Assembly (NCBI GenBank): GCA_002297415.1
Contig: DBKZ01000060.1
Location: 1-13,988, forward strand
Direction of reading: 5' to 3'
Source of the DNA: Ruminococcaceae bacterium UBA737
GTDB taxonomy: Bacteria; Bacillota; Clostridia; Oscillospirales; Acutalibacteraceae
Length of the DNA stretch: 13,988 nt
Each line of letters starts with the position of its first letter. Position 1 is the stretch's first letter. Made by a program: the position numbers and the translations under genes. Under the pieces are notes generated by a model. It searched no databases, had not been told where the DNA came from, and saw nothing but the letters and a program-made list of their open reading frames with translations. Shown one piece after another: positions 8,778-13,988 of the stretch.

Positions 8778-8835
8778 ATTCTGCCCTCCGTTTTTTTACT
8801 TGCTTAGTGCGATAGCTTCATGTTCTTTCACACCA

Positions 8836-8866
8836 AAATTAAAAGTGAGCGGGTTGCCCCACTCAC
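8836..8866 (-). promoter_or_regulatory. Terminator-like hairpin in the rimP-nusA leader
   Basis: On the minus strand a nine-base-pair stem (one T-G wobble) with a GCAA tetraloop, arms 8858-8866 and 8845-8853, is followed by TTTTAATTTT. It begins about 16 bases after the predicted start of transcription and about 67 bases before the rimP start codon. It could attenuate the block, terminate read-through from the kinase-like gene (which has no other terminator), or protect the 5' end. No competing antiterminator is obvious to me. Confidence 0.5.
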
Positions 8867-8888
8867 CTTTCTAAATTACTACACTACT

Positions 8889-8916
8889 ATTATAACACCT
8901 TTTTTAAAAAAATCAA
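8889..8916 (-). promoter_or_regulatory. SigmaA promoter of the rimP-nusA-infB block
   Basis: On the minus strand TTGATT (8911-8916) is separated by 16 bases from a perfect TATAAT (8889-8894). It lies just past the stop codon of the kinase-like gene and predicts a start near 8882, giving a leader of about 105 bases. Confidence 0.75.
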
Positions 8917-8924
8917 GCATTTTT

Positions 8925-10613
8925 TTACCATTCGACATTTGTGATATTATCCAATTGTCCGGAGCTATTGGATTTGCCGTCATAGGTGTTGACAACAATG
9001 CTGATTTCCGATTCTGCTGTGACCTTTGTTCCTGCTTTTACCGACTGTTCAATAACGACATTCGGCTTTTGATCAACATCATATTTTTCCTGAATTTCGA
9101 TATTTTCATATAAAAATCCCTGACGGAGCAGGTCAATAACGGCGTTTTCCTTAGTGCTTCCTATAACATTCGCAACGGCAAATTCCTTTGAGCCCAAGCT
9201 TATAGTAAGCTCGACAACGGTATTTTCAGTAACCTTTGTCCCCGATTTTACCGACTGATTGCAGATTTTGCCCTTATCATACTCGTCCGAATAGGCCTTA
9301 CCCTTGATTTCGATTTTGACATGGGTATTTTCAAGCTTAGAGGCTTCGGCAAAGGTTTTTCCCAAGAAATCAGGCACCGCAAAGGTGTCCTCCTCAACAG
9401 GAGGCAGAGAAGAAACCTTAGAGGTGAAATCCGTTACAAGGCTCGCCTGAGACGAAGAATCGGAATTTTTATTTTTATCGGATTTTTTCTTAAGAGAAAA
9501 TACAAGACCTATTACCACCAAAGCTACAAGAAGGGTCGACCCTGCGGCAATAAGGCTGTATTTAAGAGCCGAATTTTTCTTTTTGCCCTCTGATTTTTTA
9601 GCCGTTTCTTTTTTCTGCGAGGTTGTTTTTTCCTCCGCCTTATTTTCGCCTGAGCTAAGCTCGCCGTAAACCATTTCGTCCTTAAATTTATCTATCGAAA
9701 CAGTTCTTTTTTCAAGATTAAGCTTCAGTCCGTTAGCAAGAGCGACAAGAACCTGTCTCGGAAGCTCTTCCGCCGCCTTTGCGGGGATTGCCACGGTATC
9801 CTTAGAAAGCCTTTCATTGGCAGGTGCGGGAGCAGAGCCTATAAGGACTCTGAAAAGCGTAGCGGCGAGGGAATAAACATCTGTGAATTCACCTATGCGC
9901 ATTCCTGCTATTCCGTACTGCTCGGGGGCGGCATAGCCGCTGTAGATTGCGGCGGGAATACTGCCCGACGGAGTTCTGCTCTTTAAAATGCAAATTCCAG
10001 TAAGTCTTAATTTCCCGTCTCTTCCGACATAAATGGTTTCGGGAGAAACCGCGCAATGCAAAACTCCCATTTCATGAAGACCTTTTAAGGAATCAAAGAG
10101 GGGCAGGAAAAGAGGTCTTGCCTGTTCCCATTTAAGCTTTCCGCCGTTGCGGTCAAGAAAAGCCTTCAAGGTTATTCCGGAAAACGCTTTTCTGACGGAA
10201 TAAGCAGTTCCTTTTTCCTCAAAAACATCTTCTACGGGAACAACCGACGGAAGCTGACAGCCGATAAATTTTCGGTTAAGCTCTATGAATTCAAGAAGGC
10301 TTTCATTGAAAGCGAATTCTTTTCCCTTTTTAATGGCTACCGACCCGTCCGCAGCTCTTATTGACATTCCTGCGGGAAAATATTCTTTTATATCGACAAC
10401 TGCGCCCTCCGCTGCGTCAAACCCCAAATAGGTTATTCCCTCACTGTTGACGGAAAGCTTTTTGCCTACAAAATAGCGCTGTTTTAAGATGGTTTTTATC
10501 TTTAGCGCGTCCTCTCCGTTATTCTCGGTTGCGCTGTTATATCCGCAAACGGGGCAGATTTTTTCGCCGCCGTTATCATGCATACAACCGGGGCATATTC
10601 TTTCGGTATTCAT
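8925..10613 (-). CDS. Zinc-ribbon, (pseudo)kinase, PASTA membrane protein
   Basis: A 562-residue protein with a clear domain order. An N-terminal zinc ribbon has cysteines 7, 10, 20 and 23. A protein-kinase fold spans about 45-315, then a Lys/Glu linker, a membrane helix (about 352-373) and two PASTA repeats (about 411-474 and 477-543) outside the cell. PASTA domains usually sense peptidoglycan fragments or beta-lactams. Kinase-fold markers kept are VDIK (Lys76), GYAAPEQY (226-233) and DVYSL (245-249). The catalytic loop reads HCAVSPETI (186-194) where HRDxxPxN is expected, and the DFG site reads TGI (205-207), so the catalytic Asp, Asn and metal-binding Asp all appear missing. It is probably a pseudokinase acting as a scaffold or receptor. 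ATG at 10613 has GGAGG seven bases upstream. Confidence 0.88.
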   Translation of the reverse strand: MNTERICPGCMHDNGGEKICPVCGYNSATENNGEDALKIKTILKQRYFVGKKLSVNSEGITYLGFDAAEGAVVDIKEYFPAGMSIRAADGSVAIKKGKEFAFNESLLEFIELNRKFIGCQLPSVVPVEDVFEEKGTAYSVRKAFSGITLKAFLDRNGGKLKWEQARPLFLPLFDSLKGLHEMGVLHCAVSPETIYVGRDGKLRLTGICILKSRTPSGSIPAAIYSGYAAPEQYGIAGMRIGEFTDVYSLAATLFRVLIGSAPAPANERLSKDTVAIPAKAAEELPRQVLVALANGLKLNLEKRTVSIDKFKDEMVYGELSSGENKAEEKTTSQKKETAKKSEGKKKNSALKYSLIAAGSTLLVALVVIGLVFSLKKKSDKNKNSDSSSQASLVTDFTSKVSSLPPVEEDTFAVPDFLGKTFAEASKLENTHVKIEIKGKAYSDEYDKGKICNQSVKSGTKVTENTVVELTISLGSKEFAVANVIGSTKENAVIDLLRQGFLYENIEIQEKYDVDQKPNVVIEQSVKAGTKVTAESEISIVVNTYDGKSNSSGQLDNITNVEW

Positions 10614-10640
10614 AAAATTACCTCCAAGGCATTTTAATAT

Positions 10641-10669
10641 AGTATATCACATCTGTCAATGCTTTTCAA
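10641..10669 (-). promoter_or_regulatory. Promoter of the kinase-like gene, extended -10 type
   Basis: On the minus strand TTGAAA (10664-10669) is 17 bases from TATACT (10641-10646), which is preceded by TG one base before it (extended -10). An overlapping second candidate, TTGACA (10654-10659), 17 bases, TAAAAT (10631-10636), would start transcription almost inside the ribosome-binding site. Both lie between the phosphoesterase stop and the ATG at 10613, so the gene need not depend on read-through. Confidence 0.6.
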
Positions 10670-10677
10670 AATTGAGT

Positions 10678-11382
10678 TTATTTTGCGTGTCCCGCCCGTC
10701 TTTCGCTGTAATCAATCGGGATTACCTTTTTGAAAACGCAGGTATAGCGGCTTGTAAGCTGGCGATCCTCATGCAGAGAGCCGAAAAACCAATGCTTAAA
10801 TGTACACGATCTGCCTATTTCCTCAAAATATCCGTTAAGCTTACTTACATGGTCGATATCGCCCTGTCTTAAAAGCATTGCCGATTTAACGAGAGACGGC
10901 GGCTCATGGGTTATGATATAATCGACATGACAGCCTGCGTCGTCAAGCGCCTTTGCGCCGTCCGCAAGCTCTTCGGCGGTAGGCTCCTCGTCTCTCCACC
11001 AAAGATTATTTTCAATTCTCATATCCCTGTCCTCGCTCTCTCCGCCGCCGAAGGTGAAGACCGAATTGCCGTCGATATCAAAAATCTGTCCGCGCATAAG
11101 GTGAAGAAGATTTCCCTTTATTCTATGAACCTTTCCGCCTTTCCATACGGTTACCCTTGAGCGGTTGATAGTATCCATATCGTCATGCGTGCCCTCGACA
11201 AAGGCGGTTACAAATTTTCTTTTCGAAAAGAAATCCACAACCTGCTTCTGGGTTTTAGATCCGTCAAAAATATATCCGAAGTCTCCGCAGACTATTAAAA
11301 TATCGCCTTTTTTAAGCTTTCTGAATTCACGGTCGTAAAGCCGCTCGAGGCAGCCGTGCATATCACCGGTAACATAAATCAA
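10678..11382 (-). CDS. Calcineurin-like metallophosphoesterase, altered metal site
   Basis: A 234-residue cytoplasmic protein of the calcineurin-like phosphoesterase fold; substrate unknown. Motifs in order are GDMHG (Asp7, His9), GDFGY (Asp34), GTHDD (64-68) where GNHD/E is usual, THEPP (His159), and GSLHED (201-206) where GHxH is usual. Thus two residues that normally hold the second metal, Asn and the first His of GHxH, are Thr65 and Ser202. Activity may be lost or changed. I choose the TTG at 11382: AGAAAGG lies 12 bases before it, a good distance for that part of the anti-Shine-Dalgarno pairing, and it gives MIYVTGDMHG. The TTG at 11394 directly abuts that site. It lies upstream of the kinase-like gene on the same strand. 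Confidence 0.85.
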   Translation of the reverse strand: MIYVTGDMHGCLERLYDREFRKLKKGDILIVCGDFGYIFDGSKTQKQVVDFFSKRKFVTAFVEGTHDDMDTINRSRVTVWKGGKVHRIKGNLLHLMRGQIFDIDGNSVFTFGGGESEDRDMRIENNLWWRDEEPTAEELADGAKALDDAGCHVDYIITHEPPSLVKSAMLLRQGDIDHVSKLNGYFEEIGRSCTFKHWFFGSLHEDRQLTSRYTCVFKKVIPIDYSERRAGHAK

Positions 11383-11412
11383 GCGCTTATTCAACCTTTC
11401 TGATTTTAACTC

Positions 11413-11441
11413 TTTATTTTCGTCAAAAATTATTGTATAAT
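11413..11441 (+). promoter_or_regulatory. Candidate promoter of the carboxypeptidase gene
   Basis: A perfect TATAAT (11436-11441) lies 30 bases before the ATG at 11472; the -35 region, at 11413-11418 with 17-base spacing, is poor (TTTATT). The 12-base unit holding this -10 box is repeated just downstream. On the opposite strand a weak match, TGTAAA (11455-11460), 17 bases, TACAAT (11432-11437), could serve the divergent phosphoesterase gene. Confidence 0.5.
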
Positions 11442-11454
11442 ATATTGTATCATA
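11431..11454. repeat. Tandem 12-base duplication in the divergent promoter region
   Basis: TATTGTATAATA (11431-11442) is followed at once by TATTGTATCATA (11443-11454), one mismatch. The copy carries a second -10-like box, TATCAT, at 11448-11453. It lies between the divergent phosphoesterase and carboxypeptidase genes. Confidence 0.7.
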
Positions 11455-11471
11455 TTTACAGGGAGATTTCC

Positions 11472-12818
11472 ATGAAAAAAAGAATTTTTTCCTTAATATT
11501 ATGTCTTTTTATAGTTCTCGGCACCTCTATTACTGCGTTTGCCTATGACCCGACGGGCTTTGAGGTAAACGCAAAGCAGGCGATGCTCGTATCCTTGGAT
11601 ACCGACAGGGTGCTTTACAAAAAGAACGAAACGGCAAAGGTTTATCCCGCTTCCATAACGAAAATCATGACGGTCACCTTAATGCTTGAAAGCGACAAGT
11701 ATGACCCGAATGCCAAAATCGCGATGACTCAGGAAATTCTAAAGCTTATCAGCGGAACGGGAAGCGCAGTTTCGGGGCTTAAGGCAGGGGAAGAAGTGAC
11801 CCAGCTTGACATGGTTTACTATGTTCTGATGTCCTCTTACGGAGACTGTGCGTATCTTGCGGCGCAGTTTTACGGCGGCTCGGTTGACAGCTTTGTTGAA
11901 ATGATGAACAATAAGGCAAAGGAGTTAAAGCTTACAGGCACTCATTACACTAACCCCGTAGGTCTGCATGATGATAATCATTACACAACCCCTTATGATA
12001 CTTATATTCTTACAAAATACGCGCTTAAAAATGAAACCTTCAAAAAAGTTTGCGAGAGCGCGAGATATACGGTGCCTGCGACAAATATGTCGCCTCAGAG
12101 GACGCTTTCGACCACGAACTTCCTGCAGGACAACACCACAAACTACTATTACATGTATGCCAAAGGAGTAAAGACAGGCTTTACCGACGAGGCGGGAAGA
12201 TGTCTTGTAAGCACGGCGTCATACAACGGTTACAATTATATGTGTCTGCTTTTCGGCTGTACGAATTCAAAGGAGCGCAGATATGAATTTATAGACAGCA
12301 AAAACCTTTACAGGTGGGCTTTCAATAATTTCTCATTTAAGCAGGCGGCAAGCACACAGTCGCCGGTATGCGAAATTCCCGTTAATCTTTCGTTTGACAC
12401 CGATTTTATAAAGCTTTATGTCGAAAAGGATTTTGTCGCAATTCTGCCTAAAGAAGCGGACGAATCAACGATTACGGTAAAACCCGATTTCAAGGGCAAA
12501 AAAAGCATTGACGCACCGATTAAAAAAGGACAGGTAATAGCGACGGCGGATGTTATATACGCCGAAGAGGTTATCGGAACCGTTAATCTTGTAGCTCAGG
12601 AGAATGTCAAGAAAAGCACACTGCTTACAATCTGGAGAAGTGTTAAAAGCTTCTTTTCCTCTGTTTACATGAAAATAATTTATATTTTAATAGGGCTTTT
12701 TGTTTTAATCTTTATAATTCTTATAATCAGGTTAAATGCCGGACGCTCGAAAAAGCGCCGCGTTAAATATATCCCATACAATGAAAGGAAAGACAATGAC
12801 AATGAAAACAATTTCTAA
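11472..12818 (+). CDS. D-alanyl-D-alanine carboxypeptidase (S11 family, DacF-like)
   Basis: A 448-residue low-molecular-weight penicillin-binding protein that trims the terminal D-Ala from peptidoglycan stem peptides outside the membrane. A signal peptide ends near AFA (residue 24). The catalytic SxxK is SITK (61-64) and the third motif is KTG (234-236). The second motif, normally SxN, reads SYG (122-124) in SSYGDCA. A beta-rich C-terminal domain (about 290-380) is followed by a membrane helix (about 400-421) and a charged tail, so it is anchored by a true transmembrane segment. ATG at 11472 has AGGGAG upstream; an upstream in-frame TTG at 11433 lies inside the promoter and is rejected. The next gene overlaps its end by 23 bases, suggesting coupled expression. 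Confidence 0.93.
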   Translation: MKKRIFSLILCLFIVLGTSITAFAYDPTGFEVNAKQAMLVSLDTDRVLYKKNETAKVYPASITKIMTVTLMLESDKYDPNAKIAMTQEILKLISGTGSAVSGLKAGEEVTQLDMVYYVLMSSYGDCAYLAAQFYGGSVDSFVEMMNNKAKELKLTGTHYTNPVGLHDDNHYTTPYDTYILTKYALKNETFKKVCESARYTVPATNMSPQRTLSTTNFLQDNTTNYYYMYAKGVKTGFTDEAGRCLVSTASYNGYNYMCLLFGCTNSKERRYEFIDSKNLYRWAFNNFSFKQAASTQSPVCEIPVNLSFDTDFIKLYVEKDFVAILPKEADESTITVKPDFKGKKSIDAPIKKGQVIATADVIYAEEVIGTVNLVAQENVKKSTLLTIWRSVKSFFSSVYMKIIYILIGLFVLIFIILIIRLNAGRSKKRRVKYIPYNERKDNDNENNF

Positions 12819-13413
12819 GCTTACAGCGCTTCTTATCTGCCTTGCAATGGTTTTTACCTTCGCAGGCTGTGGCAAGGAAAGCACCGATACGAAGGATACT
12901 TCGGATGATTACACCGTAACCCACACCGCCGAGATAACGGTCAGGGACAAGGGCACGATAAAACTTGAGCTTTACGGAAATCTCGCACCTAAAACCGTTA
13001 AAAATTTCAAGGAGCTTGCCGACTCGGGCTTTTATAACGGACTTACCTTCCACCGAATTATATCAGGCTTTATGATTCAGGGCGGAGACCCCAACGGCGA
13101 CGGAACAGGCGGCAGTGAAAAAACTATTACCGGCGAATTCACCGCGAACGGATTTGTAAATAATCTTTCTCACACAAGAGGAGTTATTTCAATGGCGCGC
13201 TCTTCAGACCCCGACAGCGCCTCCTCGCAGTTTTTCATAATGCATCAGACCACAACCTCGCTTGACGGACAGTATGCCGCTTTCGGAAAGGTCACAAGCG
13301 GAATGGATATTGTTGACAACATTGCGGAAAACACACCTGTTACCGATGACAACGGAACAGTCTTAAAGGAAAATCAGCCTGTTATCGAAAGCATAACCGT
13401 GAAAGAAAAATAA
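12796..13413 (+). CDS. Cyclophilin-type peptidyl-prolyl isomerase lipoprotein
   Basis: A 205-residue lipoprotein with signal peptide and lipobox FAGC (Cys25), then a short Thr/Asp-rich tether and a cyclophilin domain (about 42-203). Active-site features are FHR (85-87), GFMIQGGDP (91-99), SSQFFIMH (143-150) and LDGQYAAFG (156-164). It should catalyse cis-trans isomerisation of proline peptide bonds in exported proteins. The start is probably ATG at 12796, six bases after GAAAGGA; ATG at 12802 is an equally good signal-peptide start with 12-base spacing. It overlaps the carboxypeptidase gene and so belongs to the same envelope-directed transcript, probably ended by the hairpin at 13581-13628. 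Confidence 0.93.
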   Translation: MTMKTISKLTALLICLAMVFTFAGCGKESTDTKDTSDDYTVTHTAEITVRDKGTIKLELYGNLAPKTVKNFKELADSGFYNGLTFHRIISGFMIQGGDPNGDGTGGSEKTITGEFTANGFVNNLSHTRGVISMARSSDPDSASSQFFIMHQTTTSLDGQYAAFGKVTSGMDIVDNIAENTPVTDDNGTVLKENQPVIESITVKEK

Positions 13414-13434
13414 AATTTTATTTTCGTGACTTTA

Positions 13435-13547
13435 ACCAGATGTTAGACAATAGACGGTAGATGTTAGACTTAATTAAATTTTTATTTAATTTTCGTGTCG
13501 AAAGGCACACAATGGTAATATCTAAAATCTAATGTCTAACATCTAGA
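13435..13547. repeat. Inverted pair of 7-base TAGA-type arrays
   Basis: Five consecutive 7-base units of form NNTAGAY run from 13435 to 13469: ACCAGAT, GTTAGAC, AATAGAC, GGTAGAT, GTTAGAC. Four units in the opposite orientation run from 13520 to 13547: ATCTAAA, ATCTAAT, GTCTAAC, ATCTAGA. The two arms can pair as an imperfect stem of roughly 30 base pairs around a 50-base centre. Confidence 0.8.
13494..13511. repeat. GNRA-loop hairpin repeat, copy 1
   Basis: CGTGTCGAAAGGCACACA contains the stem GTGTC/GGCAC (one T-G wobble) and loop GAAA. It differs from copy 2 at 13682-13699 at two positions. Confidence 0.65.
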
Positions 13548-13560
13548 AGAATACCCCTCA

Positions 13561-13579
13561 GTCGCGCATAAAGCGCGAC
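13561..13579. repeat. GC-rich perfect hairpin
   Basis: GTCGCGC (13561-13567) and GCGCGAC (13573-13579) form a perfect seven-base-pair stem with loop ATAAA. It is preceded by CCCCTCA and followed directly by the terminator stem, and the two hairpins together look like one dispersed palindromic element. Confidence 0.65.
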
Positions 13580-13580
13580 A

Positions 13581-13628
13581 GCTCCCCTCTGTATTGACAT
13601 TCGTCAATAAGAAGGGAGCCTTTTCTTT
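13581..13628 (+). terminator. Intrinsic terminator of the carboxypeptidase-isomerase transcript
   Basis: GCTCCC (13581-13586) pairs with GGGAGC (13614-13619), TCT with AGA, and TATTGAC (13592-13598) with GTCAATA (13603-13609) around the loop ATTC. Only one mismatch and one bulge interrupt about 16 base pairs. CTTTTCTTT follows. It lies about 170 bases beyond the isomerase stop. Confidence 0.75.
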
Positions 13629-13681
13629 AGTTTCAGCAGAAACCCAAGCTTCCCCTTTAGACGATAGGGTTTGGTTACATC

Positions 13682-13699
13682 CGTGCCGTAAGGCACACA
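13682..13699. repeat. GNRA-loop hairpin repeat, copy 2
   Basis: CGTGCCGTAAGGCACACA contains a perfect GTGCC/GGCAC stem with loop GTAA. The one stem change relative to copy 1 (T to C) turns a wobble pair into a Watson-Crick pair, and the other change keeps the GNRA loop form. Confidence 0.65.
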
Positions 13700-13701
13700 T
13701 A

Positions 13702-13729
13702 TTGAAATTCTGTCAAAACATGTTATAAT
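13702..13729 (+). promoter_or_regulatory. Strong promoter of the ribbon-helix-helix gene
   Basis: TTGAAA (13702-13707), 16 bases, then a perfect TATAAT (13724-13729) preceded by TG one base before it (extended -10). Transcription should start near 13736, leaving only about 11 bases before the ATG at 13747, with GAGGTG (13736-13741) at the very 5' end. Confidence 0.75.
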
Positions 13730-13746
13730 GGTAACGAGGTGTTATT

Positions 13747-13896
13747 ATGACGGATAAAAAACAAATTAACCTAAGACTTGACGAAAAGCTTTTAGAAAAG
13801 CTTGACAGGCAGGCTGAGAAAGAACAAAGACCGCGAAACAATATGATAGAATACATCATAACTAAATACTTAGAAAACAACAGCGGCAAAAATTAA
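13747..13896 (+). CDS. Small ribbon-helix-helix (Arc/CopG-like) DNA-binding protein
   Basis: A 49-residue protein with the full ribbon-helix-helix layout: a short strand QINLRL (6-11) that would enter the DNA major groove, helix A (about 12-28), an RPRNN turn (28-32), and helix B MIEYIITKYLEN (33-44). Such proteins act as dimers that bind short repeated DNA sites and serve as autorepressors, antitoxins or plasmid copy/partition regulators. ATG at 13747 follows GAGGTG by five bases, and the promoter is strong. No partner toxin gene is seen: the 92 bases after the stop hold only a heptad array and no coding frame I can support. Target and role are unknown; the fold assignment is by pattern. Confidence 0.8.
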   Translation: MTDKKQINLRLDEKLLEKLDRQAEKEQRPRNNMIEYIITKYLENNSGKN

Positions 13897-13926
13897 GTTT
13901 TATCAGATTAAAAAAATACCCCGCAT

Positions 13927-13947
13927 ACTAGAGGTTAGATGCTAGAC
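13927..13947. repeat. Third TAGA-type heptad array, downstream of the small gene
   Basis: ACTAGAG, GTTAGAT and GCTAGAC are three consecutive 7-base units in the same orientation as the array at 13435-13469. The preceding AATACCCC also occurs next to the first element (near 13550), so this may be the start of another copy of the same repeat cut by the window edge. Confidence 0.65.
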
Positions 13948-13988
13948 TAAAAGGAATTTCTTTTTGAGAGACTTCTTAAGATATTGTG

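Larger units (their letters stand above)
13414..13746. other. Repeat-rich intergenic region
   Basis: These 333 bases hold no convincing gene. They contain, in order, an inverted pair of heptad arrays around an AT-rich palindrome (AATTAAAT/ATTTAATT, 13472-13491), a GNRA-loop hairpin repeat, a GC-rich hairpin, a strong terminator, a weaker AAACCC/GGGTTT inverted repeat (13640-13672), a second copy of the GNRA hairpin, and the promoter of the ribbon-helix-helix gene. Confidence 0.7.

Noticed and set aside
8778..8882. T-box or known metabolite riboswitch in the rimP leader
   Set aside because: The leader is only about 105 bases, with one simple hairpin and no T-box core sequence or recognisable aptamer.
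9321..9593. Plus-strand open frame of 90 codons inside the kinase-like gene
   Set aside because: It lies antisense to the PASTA/transmembrane coding region, and its Arg/Lys/Phe-rich product is a mirror of Lys/Glu codons there.
13435..13550. CRISPR array
   Set aside because: The repeat unit is 7 bases without spacers, and the second half is inverted; no cas genes are present.
13414..13988. Insertion sequence or integrase-borne element
   Set aside because: No transposase or integrase coding sequence and no clear target-site duplication; only short palindromic and heptad repeats are visible.

Overview
The window reads as chromosomal DNA of a low-to-moderate GC anaerobic member of the Bacillota, most likely a gut Clostridia/Oscillospiraceae-type bacterium. 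The grounds are the gene order rimP-nusA-ylxR-ylxQ-infB-rbfA-nrnA-truB-ribF, strong Shine-Dalgarno sites, several TTG starts, lipoproteins with Gram-positive-type lipoboxes, and a zinc-ribbon/PASTA kinase-like membrane protein. No species can be named from the sequence alone.

Layout. Positions 1-101 hold only hairpins, probably the end of the leftward transcript. From 822 to 8916 runs one leftward block: promoter (8889-8916), a leader with a terminator-like hairpin, then rimP, nusA, ylxR, ylxQ, infB, rbfA, nrnA, truB and ribF, mostly overlapping or within 60 bases of each other. A lipoprotein gene of unknown function follows, with its own promoter across the ribF stop. This block couples transcription elongation control (NusA, YlxR), 30S ribosome maturation (RimP, RbfA), translation initiation (IF-2), nanoRNA/pAp turnover (NrnA), tRNA modification (TruB) and flavin cofactor synthesis (RibF).

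Upstream lie two more leftward genes: a zinc-ribbon/kinase-fold/PASTA membrane protein (8925-10613) whose catalytic residues appear lost, and a calcineurin-like metallophosphoesterase (10678-11382) that lacks two usual metal ligands. Divergent from them and reading rightward are a D,D-carboxypeptidase (11472-12818) and an overlapping cyclophilin-type lipoprotein (12796-13413), both envelope proteins.

The right end (13414-13988) is a repeat-rich region. It contains an inverted pair of 7-base TAGA-type arrays, two copies of an 18-base hairpin repeat, a strong terminator within a palindromic element, and a 49-codon ribbon-helix-helix gene with an extended -10 promoter. A third heptad array follows that gene. 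The most unusual signals are this heptad/ribbon-helix-helix arrangement, the neighbouring pair of possibly catalytically dead signalling enzymes, and the candidate attenuator in front of rimP.
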